64,000 bases of DNA from Paenibacillus sp. PvR098 (lineage in GTDB: Bacteria > Bacillota > Bacilli > Paenibacillales > NBRC-103111): the NCBI RefSeq assembly GCF_017833255.1, contig NZ_JAFIBU010000001.1:2910001-2974000 (forward strand), in the 5' to 3' direction. The first letter of the stretch is position 1, and each line of letters starts with the position of its first letter. Under the pieces are notes generated by a model. That model saw only the letters and a program-made list of their open reading frames with translations. It was not told where the DNA came from and did not search any database. The position numbers and the translations under genes are program-made. This document shows, one piece after another, positions 18,979 through 30,003 of this stretch.

Positions 18979-19332
18979 TTAATCGATAATCTCGCCGGAT
19001 TTTTTCGCAACGCGAACTTTTTTACCGTTATCAAGCACTTTGTAGCCAACACGTGTAGGCTCGCCCGTCTTTGGATCAACCAGCATCACATTGGATACGT
19101 GAATCGGAGCTTCCTGATTAAGGATACCTCCTTGCGGGTTTTGTTGCGATGGCTTGGCATGCTTCTTGATCATGTTCACACCTTCGATCAACACGCGATT
19201 TTCGCGAGGAAAAGCTGCGATTACGCGACCCGTCTTCCCTTTATCCTTACCGCTAATAACGAATACTTTATCTTCTTTTTTAACGTGAAGTTTATTGTTA
19301 TGGGACTCGAGTTTCTTCGGTTGTTTTGGCAT
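18979..19332 (-). CDS. rplX: 50S ribosomal protein L24
   Basis: This is a 117-residue uL24 with the N-terminal KOW motif ([19 protein letters not shown]). It is an assembly initiator at the tunnel exit. AGGAGG lies before ATG 19332. The 5' side of that site carries one copy of the hairpin module also seen before rpmJ and rplJ. Confidence 0.97.
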   Translation of the reverse strand: MPKQPKKLESHNNKLHVKKEDKVFVISGKDKGKTGRVIAAFPRENRVLIEGVNMIKKHAKPSQQNPQGGILNQEAPIHVSNVMLVDPKTGEPTRVGYKVLDNGKKVRVAKKSGEIID

Positions 19333-19351
19333 TGTGTTTCCACCTCCTACA

Positions 19352-19382
19352 GGTTTCCGTTAGAAAACCACTTCGTAAGCAT
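19352..19382 (-). repeat. 5'-UTR hairpin module, rplX copy
   Basis: In the transcript AUGCUUACGAAG is followed by GGUUUUC-UAAC-GGAAACC (19352-19369), a 7-bp stem in which one pair is a G-U wobble, then the AGGAGG of rplX. Relative to the rplJ copy, both sides of the outer pair changed from A-U to G-C. Confidence 0.8.
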
Positions 19383-19406
19383 CCTAATTGAATGTTGAGT
19401 AACGAA

Positions 19407-19775
19407 TTAGATAACTTCTGGAGCCAGAGAAACGATCTTCATGAAGTCTCTGTCACGAAGTTCACGAGCTACTGGTCCAAAGATACGAGTACCACGTGGG
19501 CTCTTATCTTCTTTTACGACAACCGCTGCATTCTCGTCAAAGCTGATGTAGGATCCGTCCTTACGGCGCGCACCGCGTCTCGTACGTACAACTACAGCTT
19601 TAACCACATCACCCTTTTTGACAACGCCACCTGGTGTTGCTTCTTTTACGGAGCATACAATCAGATCACCGATGTTAGCGGTGCGACGACCGGTACCACC
19701 CAACACGCGGATACACATTAACGATTTTGCACCAGAGTTGTCAGCTACTTTCAAACGAGTAAATGGTTGAATCAT
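19407..19775 (-). CDS. rplN: 50S ribosomal protein L14
   Basis: This is a 122-residue uL14, [20 protein letters not shown], with the loop [12 protein letters not shown]. It forms intersubunit bridge B8 with 16S rRNA and is the docking site of the silencing factor RsfS. AGGAGG precedes ATG 19775. Confidence 0.98.
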   Translation of the reverse strand: MIQPFTRLKVADNSGAKSLMCIRVLGGTGRRTANIGDLIVCSVKEATPGGVVKKGDVVKAVVVRTRRGARRKDGSYISFDENAAVVVKEDKSPRGTRIFGPVARELRDRDFMKIVSLAPEVI

Positions 19776-19816
19776 TGTGTATTTCCTCCTTCCGGAATTG
19801 ATGCCAAATGCTTATA

Positions 19817-20080
19817 TTAAACGATAACCGCTTTTACGACCACTTTGATCAATCTCCAGCGCTTGTCTTTGGAGAGCGGACGGGTTTCCATGATTTCAAC
19901 AACGTCACCGATTTGAGCTTCATTGTTTTCGTCATGAGCTTTGAACTTCTTAGTGTATTTAATCCGCTTGTGGTAGAGGTTGTGTTTCTTATAAGTTTCA
20001 ACGGCGACAACGATGGTTTTGTCCATTTTGTCGCTGACGACTTTACCCTGCTGCGTTTTACGCTCGTTGCGTTCAGCCAT
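19817..20080 (-). CDS. rpsQ: 30S ribosomal protein S17
   Basis: This is an 87-residue uS17 with OB fold. The core includes [14 protein letters not shown] and [16 protein letters not shown] chose ATG 20080 (MAERNERKT) since AGGAGG lies just upstream; an in-frame codon at 20101 reads through that ribosome-binding site. It is a primary 16S-binding protein. Confidence 0.97.
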   Translation of the reverse strand: MAERNERKTQQGKVVSDKMDKTIVVAVETYKKHNLYHKRIKYTKKFKAHDENNEAQIGDVVEIMETRPLSKDKRWRLIKVVVKAVIV

Positions 20081-20104
20081 TTTAAAATCCTCCTCTCTCA
20101 TTCA

Positions 20105-20305
20105 TTAACTAGTGATTCCCAATTCTCTTTCACGCAAAACCGTCTTTGCCCGGGCAATCTCTTTGCGGACTTTTTGAATTTGTACGGGATTTTCCAGTTG
20201 ACCTGTAGCTAGTTGAAAACGGAGGTTAAAGAGTTGCTCTTTAAATCCGGAAATTTTTTGTTCGATTTCAGCAGTGGTTAAGTTGCGAAATTCACTAGCT
20301 TTCAT
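20105..20305 (-). CDS. rpmC: 50S ribosomal protein L29
   Basis: This is a 66-residue uL29, [17 protein letters not shown], then the signature [15 protein letters not shown]. The start ATG 20305 lies inside the end of rplP, overlapping by 11 bases, so translation is probably coupled. It sits at the tunnel exit and helps bind trigger factor and SRP. Confidence 0.96.
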   Translation of the reverse strand: MKASEFRNLTTAEIEQKISGFKEQLFNLRFQLATGQLENPVQIQKVRKEIARAKTVLRERELGITS

Positions 20306-20729
20306 TTGCTTCACCACCCAGTTCTTCTCTTTTCACAAACTTCGTCTTGATTGGCAGCTTGTGAGAGGCGAGACGCATAGCTTCACGGGCGATTTCTTCG
20401 CTTACGCCGGCAAGTTCAAACATAACCTTACCTGGTTTAACGACAGCAACCCATTTTTCTACGTTACCTTTACCGCTACCCATCCGGACTTCAAGCGGCT
20501 TTTGCGTAATTGGTTTGGCAGGAAAAATCTTGATCCAAACTTTACCGCCACGCTTAATGTAACGGGTCATGGCAATACGTGCAGCTTCGATTTGACGGTT
20601 GGTTACCCAAGCCGGCTCCATCGCCTGCAAACCATATTCACCAAAATGCACTTCATCTCCGCCTTTTGCACGGCCGCGCATGTTGCCGCGGTGCTCTTTG
20701 CGGTGTTTTACACGTTTAGGAACTAACAT
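20295..20729 (-). CDS. rplP: 50S ribosomal protein L16
   Basis: This is a 144-residue uL16, [19 protein letters not shown], with the signature [18 protein letters not shown]. It sits near the A site and 5S rRNA and is a late-assembly checkpoint protein. AGGAGG precedes ATG 20729; its last codons overlap rpmC. Confidence 0.98.
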   Translation of the reverse strand: MLVPKRVKHRKEHRGNMRGRAKGGDEVHFGEYGLQAMEPAWVTNRQIEAARIAMTRYIKRGGKVWIKIFPAKPITQKPLEVRMGSGKGNVEKWVAVVKPGKVMFELAGVSEEIAREAMRLASHKLPIKTKFVKREELGGEANES

Positions 20730-20731
20730 GA

Positions 20732-21397
20732 TTAGTTGCCTCCTTCCGTAGCAGCCTTTTTCTTAGCCGTTGGAAGAACTTCGCCACGATAAACCCATAC
20801 TTTAACGCCGATTCGACCGTAAGTGGTGTGAGCTTCTGCCGTACCATAATCGATATCCGCACGCAATGTATGAAGAGGAACAGTACCCTCGCTGTACCCT
20901 TCCGTTCTGGCGATTTCCGCTCCGCCTAAACGACCGCTAACCGATGTTTTGATTCCTTTTGCTCCGGCTCTCATCGATCTTTGAATCGCTTGTTTCAATG
21001 CACGACGAAACGATACACGACGCTCCAGTTGTTGTGCAATGCTTTCAGCTACAAGAATCGCATCCAGATCCGAATTTTTCACTTCGGAGATGTTGATATG
21101 AACTTTCTTGCCGTTGGTCAGTTTGGTCAGGTAGCCGCGGATAACCTCGACTTCCGATCCGCCTTTACCGATAACCATACCAGGCTTAGCTGTATGGATG
21201 GTTACGTTCACGCGGTTTGCCGCACGCTCGATTTCAATGCGGGATACAGCGGAATCTTTCAGCTTTGTTTTCAAATATTCGCGGATTTTTACGTCCTCCA
21301 TTAGCAAATCGCCGAAATCTTTACCAGCGTACCACTTGGATTCCCAGTCGCGAATAATACCAATTCTAAGTCCTACCGGGTTTACTTTCTGACCCAC
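20732..21397 (-). CDS. rpsC: 30S ribosomal protein S3
   Basis: This is a 221-residue uS3. The KH domain has [16 protein letters not shown], and the C-domain includes [20 protein letters not shown]. It lines the mRNA entry channel. It starts at GTG 21397 with AAGGAGGG upstream. It is separated from rplP by only two bases. Confidence 0.98.
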   Translation of the reverse strand: MGQKVNPVGLRIGIIRDWESKWYAGKDFGDLLMEDVKIREYLKTKLKDSAVSRIEIERAANRVNVTIHTAKPGMVIGKGGSEVEVIRGYLTKLTNGKKVHINISEVKNSDLDAILVAESIAQQLERRVSFRRALKQAIQRSMRAGAKGIKTSVSGRLGGAEIARTEGYSEGTVPLHTLRADIDYGTAEAHTTYGRIGVKVWVYRGEVLPTAKKKAATEGGN

Positions 21398-21410
21398 ACG
21401 TTATCCCTCC

Positions 21411-21746
21411 TTATTTCTCAGATACCACTAATGTAATGTGGCTGGTACGTTTATTGATGCGGCTCGCACGACCCATAGCGCGAGGACGGAATCTCTTCAA
21501 AGTTGGCCCCTGATTCACATAAGCTTGCTCAACAACCAGGCTGTTTACATCCAAAGAGTAGTTATGTTCTGCATTGGCAATAGCCGAGTTCAACAGCTTC
21601 TCAACGATCGGGGAAGCGGACTTTGGCGTATGACGCAGAATTGCGATCGCTTCGCCTACCTTCTTACCGCGGATCAAATCTACAACTAATTTAACTTTGC
21701 GGGGAGCAACACGAACATATTTTGCATTGGCTTTAGCTTGTTGCAT
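21411..21746 (-). CDS. rplV: 50S ribosomal protein L22
   Basis: This is a 111-residue uL22. The tunnel hairpin ([21 protein letters not shown]) appears unaltered, with none of the insertions that give macrolide resistance. I chose ATG 21746 (MQQAKANAK) because AAAGGAGG lies 8 bases upstream. Confidence 0.97.
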   Translation of the reverse strand: MQQAKANAKYVRVAPRKVKLVVDLIRGKKVGEAIAILRHTPKSASPIVEKLLNSAIANAEHNYSLDVNSLVVEQAYVNQGPTLKRFRPRAMGRASRINKRTSHITLVVSEK

Positions 21747-21794
21747 GGAAGTACCTCCTTTCATTCACAACTAAATCTAGTTCACGTTCATTTA

Positions 21795-22079
21795 TTAGCG
21801 CTTGCCCGTTTTCTTATCGTCACCTGCGTGACCTTTGTAAGTACGGGTTGGAGCAAATTCACCAAGCTTATGTCCGACCATATCTTCAGTTACATATACT
21901 GGAACATGCTTTTTGCCGTCATATACAGCAAAGGTGTGGCCGATGAATTGCGGGAAAATTGTGGAACGGCGGGACCAAGTTTTGATTACTTGTCTTTTAA
22001 CACCCTCACCACTTAAAGCTTCCACTTTCTTCAAAAGATAGCCATCAACAAATGGACCTTTTTTCAAACTGCGACCCAT
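21795..22079 (-). CDS. rpsS: 30S ribosomal protein S19
   Basis: This is a 94-residue uS19, [20 protein letters not shown], with the signature [14 protein letters not shown]. It is a 30S head protein near A-site tRNA and forms a complex with S13. AAGGGAGG lies before ATG 22079. Confidence 0.98.
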   Translation of the reverse strand: MGRSLKKGPFVDGYLLKKVEALSGEGVKRQVIKTWSRRSTIFPQFIGHTFAVYDGKKHVPVYVTEDMVGHKLGEFAPTRTYKGHAGDDKKTGKR

Positions 22080-22118
22080 GCTTCATTCCTCCCTTCTTTA
22101 ACCGAACAGAAAATCGAA

Positions 22119-22949
22119 TTATTTCGTGCGGCGACGAATAATATATTGATTGGAAGCCTTGTTCTTCTTCCGTGTTTTGTATCCAAGTGTAGGCTTGCCC
22201 CAAGGAGACATAGGGGATTTGCGGCCAATCGGAGAACGACCTTCACCACCACCGTGCGGGTGATCATTCGGGTTCATAACGGAACCGCGAACTTCTGGTC
22301 TTTGACCCAACCAACGGGAACGTCCGGCTTTACCGATTTTCACGAGTTCGTGATCTTCGTTACCAACGGATCCGACAGTTGCGCGGCAAACTTTCAGGAT
22401 TCTTCTCATTTCGCCCGAGGACAAACGAACGATAACATATTGTTCTTCCTTACCAAGAAGCTGTGCTTCTGTACCTGCTGCACGAACCAATTGGCCACCT
22501 TTGCCAGGCTTCAATTCGATGTTGTGAATCACAGTACCTACAGGGATGTTCTCCATCGGTAAAGCATTACCGATTTTGATGTCCGCTGTTGGACCGGATA
22601 CGATTTGATCGCCTACTTTAAGGCCTTTAGGAGCGAGGATGTAACGCTTCTCGCCATCCACATAATGGATCAACGCAATGTTAGCGGAACGATTTGGATC
22701 ATACTCGATTGTAGCAACGCTACCTGGTATTCCATCTTTATTCCGTTTGAAATCGATAATCCGGTATTTACGCTTATGTCCGCCACCTTGATGACGAACC
22801 GTAATTTTACCTTGATTGTTACGTCCCGCTTTTTTGCTCAAAGGAGCCAAAAGCGATTTCTCCGGAGTCGATGTTGTGATTTCTTCAAACGTAGAAACCG
22901 ACATCGCACGTCTCGCAGGGGACGTTGGTTTATATTTTTTGATTGGCAC
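22119..22949 (-). CDS. rplB: 50S ribosomal protein L2
   Basis: This is a 276-residue uL2. The signature [18 protein letters not shown]-type loop near the peptidyl-transferase centre is present as [15 protein letters not shown], including the critical histidine. It starts at GTG 22949 ([14 protein letters not shown]) with AGGAGG upstream. It is one of the most conserved 23S-binding proteins. Confidence 0.98.
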   Translation of the reverse strand: MPIKKYKPTSPARRAMSVSTFEEITTSTPEKSLLAPLSKKAGRNNQGKITVRHQGGGHKRKYRIIDFKRNKDGIPGSVATIEYDPNRSANIALIHYVDGEKRYILAPKGLKVGDQIVSGPTADIKIGNALPMENIPVGTVIHNIELKPGKGGQLVRAAGTEAQLLGKEEQYVIVRLSSGEMRRILKVCRATVGSVGNEDHELVKIGKAGRSRWLGQRPEVRGSVMNPNDHPHGGGEGRSPIGRKSPMSPWGKPTLGYKTRKKNKASNQYIIRRRTK

Positions 22950-22979
22950 GTGGATTCCTCCTTACTTTAAGAATTGATC

Positions 22980-23270
22980 TTATACCGTTTCGAAGAATTC
23001 CAGCTCTTTGCTGTCTGCGCTGAGTGTCACGATCGCTTTTTTCCATTCGGAAGTGTATCCGGAATAGCGGCCGTAGCGTTTTGGCTTCGCTGGCATTCTG
23101 AGCGTATTTACATTCGACACTTTCACTTTGAAAATTTGTTCGATCGCTTGCTTGATTTCCGTTTTGTTCGAACGGAGATCTACCTCGAACACGTATTTCT
23201 TATCAGCCATCATTTCGCTGGTACGTTCAGTAATGATCGGGCTTTTAATAATATCGCGAGGGTTCTTCAT
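22980..23270 (-). CDS. rplW: 50S ribosomal protein L23
   Basis: This is a 96-residue uL23, [19 protein letters not shown], with the signature [19 protein letters not shown]. It forms the main docking site for trigger factor and SRP at the tunnel exit. The start overlaps the rplD stop by one base (TAATG). Confidence 0.97.
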   Translation of the reverse strand: MKNPRDIIKSPIITERTSEMMADKKYVFEVDLRSNKTEIKQAIEQIFKVKVSNVNTLRMPAKPKRYGRYSGYTSEWKKAIVTLSADSKELEFFETV

Positions 23271-23893
23271 TACGCAAACACCTCCTCTACCTTTTGCACC
23301 GCGTCCTTCGTAATGATCAGCTTGTCGTAGACCATAACATCAAGCACGTTGATTCCTTCAGCCGCTACAAATTTAACGCCTGGAATATTACGCGCGGACA
23401 ATGCTACGTTCTCGTCATAGGAAGCCGTCACAACCAAAGCCTTACGATCTACTTTAAGGTTATTCAAGATTGAAGCAAATTCTTTCGTTTTGGGCTGTGC
23501 CAATTGCAATTGATCCAGCACGATAATTTCGCTCGCCTTCACCTTGGAAGACAACGCGGATTTAATCGCCAAACGACGAACTTTCTTAGGCAGCTTGTAA
23601 GAATAGCTGCGTGGTGTCGGCCCGAATACGATACCGCCGCCTTTCCATTGTGGAGAGCGGATGCTACCTTGACGCGCACGGCCTGTACCTTTTTGTTTCC
23701 ACGGCTTACGACCACCGCCGCGAACTTCGGAACGACCTTTAGTTTTATGAGTTCCTGCACGAAGGGATGCACGCTGCATCAATACCGCTTCATTCAATAC
23801 ATGAACGTGCGGCTCGATTCCGAACACACTGTCGGCCAATTCCACTTCGCCCACTTGTGAACCACTAACGTTATACACTGCTACTTTTGGCAT
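23270..23893 (-). CDS. rplD: 50S ribosomal protein L4
   Basis: This is a 207-residue uL4. The tunnel loop is present ([20 protein letters not shown]) without visible macrolide-resistance changes. The C-terminal domain is the one that represses the S10 operon in E. coli; whether it does so here is unknown. GGAGG precedes ATG 23893. Confidence 0.98.
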   Translation of the reverse strand: MPKVAVYNVSGSQVGEVELADSVFGIEPHVHVLNEAVLMQRASLRAGTHKTKGRSEVRGGGRKPWKQKGTGRARQGSIRSPQWKGGGIVFGPTPRSYSYKLPKKVRRLAIKSALSSKVKASEIIVLDQLQLAQPKTKEFASILNNLKVDRKALVVTASYDENVALSARNIPGVKFVAAEGINVLDVMVYDKLIITKDAVQKVEEVFA

Positions 23894-23917
23894 TTGTTAT
23901 CCTCCTTTCCCGCTTTC

Positions 23918-24544
23918 TTACTTCTTCACCGAAGATTTCACGGTAACGTAGCTGTTTCTAGGACCCGGAATGGAGCCTTTAATCAGAAGAACGTTCCGTT
24001 CTAGATCAACCTTAACCACTTCAAGCTTTTGAAGTGTAACCGTCTCTGCACCCATGTGACCCGGAAGCTTCTTACCTTTTGGAACACGGTTAGCTTGGAT
24101 CGAACCCATGGAACCTGGACCACGATGATAACGCGAACCGTGAGCCATTGGACCTCTGGACTGGTTATGTCTTTTGATAACGCCTTGGAAACCTTTACCC
24201 TTGGATGTGCCTGTTACGTCAACGAATTCGCCCTCTGTGAACAAGTCAGCCTTGATCTCTTGGCCAACTTCATACTCAGAAATTTGTACATTGCGAAATT
24301 CTTTAACGTAGCGCTTAGGTGTTGCGCCTGCTTTCTTTGCATGGCCCAACTCAGGTTTGTTTGCATTCTTTTCTTTCTTATCGGCAAAACCGATTTGGAT
24401 AGCTTCGTAGCCGTCATTCTCAGCATCCTTCTTTTGCAACACTGTGCAAGGACCTGCTTCAATTACGGTAACTGGAATAACCAATCCTTCAGGAGTAAAT
24501 ACTTGAGTCATCCCAAGTTTTTTACCTAAGATACCTTTAGTCAT
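23918..24544 (-). CDS. rplC: 50S ribosomal protein L3
   Basis: This is a 208-residue uL3, [20 protein letters not shown], with the loop [19 protein letters not shown] that approaches the peptidyl-transferase centre. I chose ATG 24544; the upstream in-frame GTG at 24553 forms part of the GAGGTG ribosome-binding site. It is an assembly initiator. Confidence 0.97.
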   Translation of the reverse strand: MTKGILGKKLGMTQVFTPEGLVIPVTVIEAGPCTVLQKKDAENDGYEAIQIGFADKKEKNANKPELGHAKKAGATPKRYVKEFRNVQISEYEVGQEIKADLFTEGEFVDVTGTSKGKGFQGVIKRHNQSRGPMAHGSRYHRGPGSMGSIQANRVPKGKKLPGHMGAETVTLQKLEVVKVDLERNVLLIKGSIPGPRNSYVTVKSSVKK

Positions 24545-24599
24545 CGTTGACACCTCTTTTCCTCTTTAGCCTTTTTGTTTGTTTATCCACATGTGTATA

Positions 24600-25010
<411 letters not shown>

Positions 25011-25045
25011 TCACTTCATCGCAACGTCACAGACCAACGTTCACT

Positions 25046-25074
25046 ATTATATTAAATATCTTAATGAAAAGCAA
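25046..25074 (-). promoter_or_regulatory. S10 operon promoter
   Basis: Minus-strand TTGCTT (25069-25074) and perfect TATAAT (25046-25051) with a 17-base spacer. It lies between the tuf terminator and the leader hairpin, so the S10 array has its own promoter. Confidence 0.75.
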
Positions 25075-25100
25075 GCAAAAAAAATGGTAAATGCCTAAAA

Positions 25101-25132
25101 ATTTAAAACCCTTCATCCATATAGATGAAGGG
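25101..25132 (-). terminator. Terminator of the str operon after tuf
   Basis: CCCTTCATC (25109-25117) pairs with GATGAAGGG (25124-25132) around a 6-base loop. On the minus strand it is followed by TTTTAAATTTTT. Confidence 0.88.
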
Positions 25133-25137
25133 CTGTA

Positions 25138-25180
25138 TCGGAACAGTACAAAATGCTTTGGCCTTGCTTCGGAACAGTAC
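25138..25180 (-). repeat. Direct 12-bp repeat in tuf 3'-UTR
   Basis: The plus-strand 12-mer TCGGAACAGTAC occurs at 25138-25149 and again at 25169-25180, 31 bases apart, between the tuf stop codon and its terminator. No function is known to me. Confidence 0.7.
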
Positions 25181-25208
25181 GAAAATCTATAGGATTCGGA
25201 TCACCGAA

Positions 25209-26399
25209 TTACTTGCTGATTGTTGCAACGGCACCAGCACCAACTGTACGGCCGCCTTCACGAATCGCGAAACGAGTTCCTTCTTCGATAGCGATTGGCG
25301 AGATCAGTTCTACAGTAACGCTGATGTTGTCACCAGGCATAACCATCTCGGAACCTTCTGGAAGGTTGATGATACCCGTAACGTCCGTTGTACGGAAGTA
25401 GAACTGTGGACGGTAACCAGTGAAGAAAGGCTTATGACGTCCGCCCTCTTCTTTAGTCAAAACGTAGATTTGGGCGGTAAAGTTCACGTGAGGCTTAACG
25501 GAACCCGGCTTCGCCAAAACTTGTCCACGCTCGATATCTTTACGATCTACACCACGAAGCAGTGCGCCGACGTTGTCACCAGCTTGAGCGGAATCCAGAA
25601 GCTTACGGAACATTTCTACGCCCGTAACAACGGATTTGCGAGTTTCTTCAGCCAGACCGATGATTTCGATCTCATCGCCGACTTTAATCACGCCACGCTC
25701 TACACGGCCTGTAGCAACGGTACCACGACCAGTGATCGTGAACACGTCCTCTACCGGCATCAAGAAAGGCTTGTCAGTGTCGCGCTCAGGCGTTGGGATG
25801 TAAGCGTCGATTTGCTCGAACAACTCAACAATTTTATCAGCCCAAGGACCATCCGGGTTAGCCAAAGCTTCACGAGCTGCGCCGCGGATGATTGGAGTGT
25901 CGTCGCCTGGGAATTCATATTCGTTCAACAGGTCACGAACTTCCATTTCAACCAGTTCAAGAAGCTCTTCGTCTTCAACCATGTCGCATTTGTTTAAAAA
26001 TACAACGATGTAAGGTACGCCTACTTGACGGGACAACAGGATGTGCTCGCGAGTTTGCGGCATAGGACCGTCTGCTGCGGATACAACCAGGATCGCGCCG
26101 TCCATTTGTGCAGCACCAGTGATCATGTTTTTAACATAGTCAGCGTGGCCTGGGCAGTCAACGTGTGCGTAGTGACGGTTAGGAGTTTCATATTCAACGT
26201 GTGCAGTGGAGATTGTGATACCACGCTCGCGCTCTTCTGGAGCTTTGTCGATTTGGTCGAAAGCTACTGCAGCACCGCCGTATTTTTTGGACAATACTGT
26301 AGTGATTGCCGCAGTCAGGGTTGTTTTACCATGGTCAACGTGACCGATTGTACCAATGTTAACGTGCGGTTTATTACGCTCGAATTTTGCTTTTGCCAT
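25209..26399 (-). CDS. tuf: Elongation factor Tu
   Basis: This 396-residue GTPase delivers aminoacyl-tRNA to the ribosome. G motifs: [20 protein letters not shown] and NKCDMV. Domains 2 and 3 follow, ending in the usual GAVATISK tail. AGGAGG precedes ATG 26399. It is the last gene of the str operon after fusA and is followed by a strong terminator. Confidence 0.98.
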   Translation of the reverse strand: MAKAKFERNKPHVNIGTIGHVDHGKTTLTAAITTVLSKKYGGAAVAFDQIDKAPEERERGITISTAHVEYETPNRHYAHVDCPGHADYVKNMITGAAQMDGAILVVSAADGPMPQTREHILLSRQVGVPYIVVFLNKCDMVEDEELLELVEMEVRDLLNEYEFPGDDTPIIRGAAREALANPDGPWADKIVELFEQIDAYIPTPERDTDKPFLMPVEDVFTITGRGTVATGRVERGVIKVGDEIEIIGLAEETRKSVVTGVEMFRKLLDSAQAGDNVGALLRGVDRKDIERGQVLAKPGSVKPHVNFTAQIYVLTKEEGGRHKPFFTGYRPQFYFRTTDVTGIINLPEGSEMVMPGDNISVTVELISPIAIEEGTRFAIREGGRTVGAGAVATISK

Positions 26400-26432
26400 G
26401 AGTGGATAGCCTCCTTAAATAATATAATTATA

Positions 26433-28508
26433 TTAAGCGCCTTTATTCTTTGCAACGATTTCTTCTGCAATCGACTTAGGCACTTCTTCATAGTGCGAGA
26501 TTTCCATCGAGTACACGCCCCGGCCTTGCGTACGGGAACGAAGTGTCGTGGAATAACCGAACATTTCGGAGAGAGGTACTTTAGCACGGATGATTTGCGC
26601 ACCGAAGCGAGCATCCATACCTTCGATTCTACCGCGACGGGAGTTCAGGTCGCCCATAACGTCGCCCATGTACTCTTCCGGAACGGTAACTTCTACCTTC
26701 ATGATCGGCTCAAGCAAAGCCGGGCGGCATTTCTCAGCAGCAGCTTTGAGTGCCATGGAACCAGCAATTTTAAACGCCATCTCACTGGAGTCGACATCGT
26801 GGTAAGAACCATCCACTACCGTAGCTTTGATATCCACAAGCGGGTAGCCTGCATATACGCCGTTCTTCATGGACTCTTCGATACCAGCTTGGATCGGAGC
26901 GATGTATTCTCTAGGAATAGCACCACCGACGACCTTAGTTTCGAACTGGAATCCCGTTCCCGGCTCCAGTGGTTGGAACTCGACCCAACAATGACCATAT
27001 TGACCACGGCCACCAGATTGGCGAACAAACTTTCCTTCAACTTTAGCCGCTTGACGGAAAGTTTCACGGTAAGCAACCTGTGGTTTACCCACATTGGTTT
27101 CTACCTTGAACTCGCGAACCATACGGTCAACGATGATCTCAAGATGAAGCTCACCCATACCGGAGATGATCGTTTGGCCAGTTTCTTCGTCCGTATGCGC
27201 ACGGAAAGTCGGATCTTCTTCAGACAATTTGGCCAATGCAATACCCATTTTGTCTTGGTCAGCTTTTGTTTTTGGTTCAACAGCCAACTGAATAACCGGC
27301 TCAGGGAAGTTCATGGATTCAAGAACAACCGGATTCTTCTCATCACACAACGTATCACCTGTAATGGTGTCCTTCAAGCCTACGGCAGCTGCAATATCAC
27401 CAGCATAAACTACGCTGATCTCTTGGCGGGTGTTCGCATGCATTTGAAGAATACGGCCGATCCGCTCACGCTTGCCTTTCGATCCGTTCAATACATACGA
27501 TCCAGAGTTCAGAACACCGGAGTACACACGGAAGAACGTCAACTTACCTACAAACGGGTCAGTCATGATTTTGAAAGCCAAAGCGGCGAAAGGTTCCTCG
27601 TCAGAAGACTTACGAATTACTTCGGATCCATCTTCGAGCGTACCTTTGATGTCCGGTACGTCAATTGGAGACGGCAGGTAGTCAATAACGGCATCCAGCA
27701 TCAACTGTACACCCTTATTACGGTAAGAAGATCCGCAGATAACCGGGAAGATTTTAACGGCAACAACCCCTTTACGAAGCGCGCCTTTAATTTCTTCAAT
27801 CGTCAACTCTTCGCCTTCCAGGTATTTCATCATGAGATCTTCGTCAAGTTCCGCAACTTTCTCTACAAGCTCAAGGCGAAGTTCTTCCACCTTGTCCTTG
27901 TATTCATCAGGGATTTCAACTTCCTCAGGATCTTTACCCAGATCGTCCTTGTAGATATAAGCTTTACGCTCAACCAGGTCGATCGCGCCTTTGAAATCAT
28001 TCTCAGCACCAATCGGCAATTGAATAGCAACTGCGTTTGCGCCAAGCTTATCACGCATCGATTGAATAACTTGTAGGAAATCCGCACCGATGATATCCAT
28101 TTTATTAACATAAGCAATCCGTGGAACGCCATAACGGTCCGCTTGTCTCCAAACCGTTTCTGACTGTGGCTCAACGCCTTCTTTAGCGCTAAATACGCCT
28201 ACTGCTCCGTCCAATACGCGCAGGGAACGTTCGACTTCTACTGTGAAGTCAACGTGTCCCGGGGTGTCGATAATATTGATGCGGTGACCTTTCCATTGAG
28301 CGGTTGTAGCAGCGGAAGTAATTGTGATTCCGCGCTCTTGCTCCTGCTCCATCCAGTCCATCGTAGCAGCACCCTCGTGAACTTCACCGATTTTGTGCAC
28401 GCGGCCAGTGTAGAACAGGATACGTTCCGTCGTGGTAGTCTTACCGGCATCAATATGCGCCATAATCCCGATGTTACGCGTATCTTTTAAGGAGAACTCT
28501 CTAGCCAT
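26433..28508 (-). CDS. fusA: Elongation factor G
   Basis: This 691-residue GTPase drives ribosomal translocation and, with RRF, ribosome recycling. G motifs: [21 protein letters not shown] and NKMD; domains II-V follow. Length and order are normal for the housekeeping copy. AAGGAG precedes ATG 28508. The long open frame on the opposite strand is only codon-bias shadow. Confidence 0.98.
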   Translation of the reverse strand: MAREFSLKDTRNIGIMAHIDAGKTTTTERILFYTGRVHKIGEVHEGAATMDWMEQEQERGITITSAATTAQWKGHRINIIDTPGHVDFTVEVERSLRVLDGAVGVFSAKEGVEPQSETVWRQADRYGVPRIAYVNKMDIIGADFLQVIQSMRDKLGANAVAIQLPIGAENDFKGAIDLVERKAYIYKDDLGKDPEEVEIPDEYKDKVEELRLELVEKVAELDEDLMMKYLEGEELTIEEIKGALRKGVVAVKIFPVICGSSYRNKGVQLMLDAVIDYLPSPIDVPDIKGTLEDGSEVIRKSSDEEPFAALAFKIMTDPFVGKLTFFRVYSGVLNSGSYVLNGSKGKRERIGRILQMHANTRQEISVVYAGDIAAAVGLKDTITGDTLCDEKNPVVLESMNFPEPVIQLAVEPKTKADQDKMGIALAKLSEEDPTFRAHTDEETGQTIISGMGELHLEIIVDRMVREFKVETNVGKPQVAYRETFRQAAKVEGKFVRQSGGRGQYGHCWVEFQPLEPGTGFQFETKVVGGAIPREYIAPIQAGIEESMKNGVYAGYPLVDIKATVVDGSYHDVDSSEMAFKIAGSMALKAAAEKCRPALLEPIMKVEVTVPEEYMGDVMGDLNSRRGRIEGMDARFGAQIIRAKVPLSEMFGYSTTLRSRTQGRGVYSMEISHYEEVPKSIAEEIVAKNKGA

Positions 28509-28543
28509 CAGGTTGTCTCCTTCCTATGAAAAGGAATTTAATT

Positions 28544-29014
28544 TTACCAACGATAGTGTGCGAACGCTTTGTTGGCTTCTGCCATTTTGTGCGTATCTTC
28601 GCGTTTTTTCACGGATGCGCCTGTGTTGTTGCTGGCATCAATGATTTCTTGAGCCAATCTTTCTTCCATCGTTTTCTCACCGCGCAGGCGGGAATAGTTC
28701 ACGAGCCAACGAAGACCTAAAGTCGTGCGGCGATCAGGTCTAACTTCTATCGGCACTTGATAGTTGGCACCCCCAACACGGCGAGCTTTAACTTCAAGAA
28801 CTGGCATAATGTTTTTGATCGCTTGTTCGAACACTTCCATAGGTTCCTTACCTGTACGATCTTGAATCAGATTGAAAGCATTATAAAGGATAGTTTGAGC
28901 TGTTCCTCTTTTACCATCAATCATGATACGGTTGATCAAACGGGTAACGAGCTTGCTGTTATAAATCGGATCTGGCAATACGTCTCTGCGAGTAACTGGA
29001 CCTTTACGAGGCAT
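28544..29014 (-). CDS. rpsG: 30S ribosomal protein S7
   Basis: This is a 156-residue uS7, [20 protein letters not shown], with the signature [18 protein letters not shown]. It nucleates assembly of the 30S head. I chose ATG 29014 with AGGGGG upstream; an in-frame extension to 29041 has no ribosome-binding site. Confidence 0.97.
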   Translation of the reverse strand: MPRKGPVTRRDVLPDPIYNSKLVTRLINRIMIDGKRGTAQTILYNAFNLIQDRTGKEPMEVFEQAIKNIMPVLEVKARRVGGANYQVPIEVRPDRRTTLGLRWLVNYSRLRGEKTMEERLAQEIIDASNNTGASVKKREDTHKMAEANKAFAHYRW

Positions 29015-29059
29015 AGTTATCCCCCTTTCTTCTAAAATCATTCAATTTAAAAAGCTATA

Positions 29060-29479
29060 TTACTTTTTCTCTTTCGGGCGTTTTGCGCCGTACTTAGAAC
29101 GTGCTTGTTTACGGTTAGCTACACCGGAAGTATCAAGTGCACCACGAACGATGTGGTAACGAACCCCTGGAAGGTCTTTAACACGACCACCGCGAATCAG
29201 AACTACGCTGTGCTCTTGCAAGTTGTGTCCGATACCTGGGATGTAAGCAGTAACCTCAACACGGTTCGTCAAACGAACACGCGCGTATTTACGAAGAGCT
29301 GAGTTCGGTTTCTTCGGAGTCATCGTACCTACACGAGTGCAGACACCACGCTTTTGAGGGGAGCTCAGATCCGTCGCTTCTCTTTTCAAGGCATTGAATC
29401 CTCTTTGAAGAGCTGGGGATTTGGATTTTACAACTTTTGCTTCGCGTCCTTTACGAACGAGCTGGTTAATTGTTGGCAT
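29060..29479 (-). CDS. rpsL: 30S ribosomal protein S12
   Basis: This is a 139-residue uS12. [12 protein letters not shown] and [13 protein letters not shown] are intact, with lysines at both classic streptomycin-resistance positions, so a sensitive allele is predicted. I chose ATG 29479 ([12 protein letters not shown]), which has AAAGGAGG upstream; the extended start at 29488 lies within that site. Confidence 0.97.
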   Translation of the reverse strand: MPTINQLVRKGREAKVVKSKSPALQRGFNALKREATDLSSPQKRGVCTRVGTMTPKKPNSALRKYARVRLTNRVEVTAYIPGIGHNLQEHSVVLIRGGRVKDLPGVRYHIVRGALDTSGVANRKQARSKYGAKRPKEKK

Positions 29480-29598
29480 ATTGGCCACCTCCTTTAATAT
29501 GAATGGTTCTTACTTTTCAAGCCCACAGATCCAGGCGAATCGTAAATGAACAAAGGAAAAGTTCTTGCCTTAGATTCTCAGACAAAAACGTCACTACA

Positions 29599-29850
29599 TT
29601 ATTCATTCACCACCGCAGCCACGGCTGCGCCCACTTCGATTCCACACGCTTTACCTAACATGGTCATGGAGTCCACGTATGTCACTTTAACCCCCATTAT
29701 CTTGCAGAGGTTAACTATTTTTATCGTAATTCGCGGATCTGCATCTCTTGCTACGAAAACTTCGGTGGCAATGCCCGTCTCCACCATCTTCGTCGCTTGC
29801 TTCGTACCGATAATTAGCTTTGCTGCCTGTTTCACTTTATCATAAGACAT
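29599..29850 (-). CDS. L7Ae-like K-turn-binding protein (YbxF-like)
   Basis: This is an 83-residue member of the L7Ae/L30e/S12e family: GTKQATKMVETGIATEVFVARDADP, split here as the conserved GTKQ and ARDADP elements. The B. subtilis homologue YbxF binds kink-turn RNA and is annotated as an L7Ae-like ribosomal protein. It sits between rpoC and rpsL as in B. subtilis and is the first gene of the str transcription unit. TTGGAGG precedes ATG 29850. Confidence 0.92.
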   Translation of the reverse strand: MSYDKVKQAAKLIIGTKQATKMVETGIATEVFVARDADPRITIKIVNLCKIMGVKVTYVDSMTMLGKACGIEVGAAVAAVVNE

Positions 29851-29891
29851 AGATCATATCCTCCAAAAGGACAGGTAACTAGGCTTATAAA

Positions 29892-29935
29892 ATGGCACAC
29901 TTTGATATATTAGCACTTCGGTTGTGCCATGTCAA
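29892..29935 (-). promoter_or_regulatory. str operon promoter with flanking inverted repeat
   Basis: Minus-strand TTGACA (29930-29935) and TAATAT (29907-29912) are 17 bases apart, with TGC before the -10 (extended -10). ATGGCACA (29892-29899) and TGTGCCAT (29923-29930) form a perfect 8-bp inverted repeat bracketing the -10 and spacer. It is the likely promoter for the L7Ae-like gene, rpsL, rpsG, fusA and tuf. Confidence 0.8.
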
Positions 29936-29942
29936 GAATGAA

Positions 29943-29989
29943 CGCTTGCCTTCAAAAAGATTTTTCAATCCAATTTTTGAAGACAAGCG
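29943..29989 (-). terminator. Terminator after rpoC
   Basis: CGCTTG and CTTCAAAAA on one arm pair with TTTTTGAAG and CAAGCG on the other, a stem of about 15 pairs (29943-29958 with 29974-29989). Minus-strand sequence TTCATTCTT follows. It separates rpoBC from the str promoter. Confidence 0.85.
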
Positions 29990-30003
29990 CCGTATCTTCT
30001 TCG

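Noticed and set aside
26025-28076. 683-codon open frame on the plus strand
   Set aside because: It lies opposite fusA and the start of tuf; composition is rich in Phe, Thr and Arg typical of antisense shadow, with no ribosome-binding site or known motif.
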